This document shows positions 41,803 through 41,852 of a stretch of DNA of 41,852 nt, one piece after another. How positions within the stretch are numbered: position 1 is the first letter of the stretch; each line of letters starts with the position of its first letter. The notes under the pieces are model-generated. The model was not told where the DNA came from, did not search any database, and was given only the letters and a program-made list of their open reading frames with translations. Origin of the DNA: Novacetimonas cocois (GTDB taxonomy: Bacteria > Pseudomonadota > Alphaproteobacteria > Acetobacterales > Acetobacteraceae); the NCBI RefSeq assembly GCF_003311635.1, contig NZ_QEXL01000016.1, positions 41,693 to 83,544 of the forward strand. Reading direction: 5' to 3'. A program made the translations under genes and the position numbers.

Positions 41803-41852
41803 GGGCGTCGACTCATAAACCCCGACACCAGATTCTCGCCGCGACGAGCTTT
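41803..41852. mobile_element. Possible end of an insertion sequence running off the window
   Basis: GGGCGTCGACTCATAAACC after CTA at 41800-41802 looks like the terminal repeat of IS5-group elements I recall from alphaproteobacteria. The other end and any transposase are outside the window, so this rests on recollection and position only. Confidence 0.3.

Noticed and set aside
1-41852. CRISPR array
   Set aside because: No regularly spaced repeat-spacer pattern was seen; repeats present are dispersed palindromic elements.

Overview
The window is a 41.9 kb piece of chromosome from a GC-rich alphaproteobacterium. Group-2-type capsule genes, a porin of the acetic-acid-bacterial kind, split ATP synthase operons (F0 genes only here) and the general codon usage point to Acetobacteraceae; Komagataeibacter, Gluconacetobacter or a close relative is my best guess. 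That placement is inference from protein and repeat character, not from a database search.

The most informative locus is the 437-bp gap between maf (minus strand) and hemE (plus strand) at about 13.77-14.21 kb. The neighbourhood maf / gap / hemE is the classical alphaproteobacterial chromosomal origin. The gap holds a near-consensus DnaA box, several degenerate ones, GANTC sites, an AT/pyrimidine-rich stretch next to hemE, a C10 tract and a dense cluster of the palindrome GTAC. Gene direction also flips here: most genes on the left run leftward and most on the right run rightward.

Left arm (0.5-12.8 kb): an ABC-transporter-dependent capsule locus. Reading leftward it has kpsC, kpsS, a GT4 glycosyltransferase, a tiny coupled ORF, manC (GDP-mannose supply), then a 570-bp gap with three stem-loops, kpsM, kpsE and kpsD. 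Divergent from kpsC are an LtaS-like phosphoglycerol/phosphoethanolamine-type transferase and kpsT. KpsM and KpsT are thus split onto opposite strands. A tRNA-Ala(GGC) separates the capsule locus from maf.

Right arm near the origin (14.2-22.2 kb): hemE, a HAD phosphatase and hemJ (heme pathway), a secreted DUF2501 protein, yggT, tRNA-Ala(CGC), then a second kpsD-like lipoprotein followed by a GT4 glycosyltransferase, a 92-residue protein and a SAM-methyltransferase-like protein. The two kpsD paralogues therefore sit on opposite sides of oriC.

Core metabolism (22.2-31.0 kb): a divergent Rid protein, rapZ, pabB-pabC (p-aminobenzoate/folate), purH, a secreted protein of unknown function, and the F0 operon atpI-B-E-F'-F.

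Distal part (31.0-41.9 kb): a GT2 plus an ArnT-like transferase, a TPP riboswitch in front of a lone ThiY-like binding protein, a DUF2721 membrane protein, a short hypothetical, a UDP-glucuronate-epimerase-like gene, a porin, and cytochrome b followed by the Rieske protein. Three copies of a roughly 78-bp multi-hairpin element with AAGTTTTTGG/CCAAAAACTT ends sit in intergenic gaps of this part only. A possible insertion-sequence end lies at the right edge.
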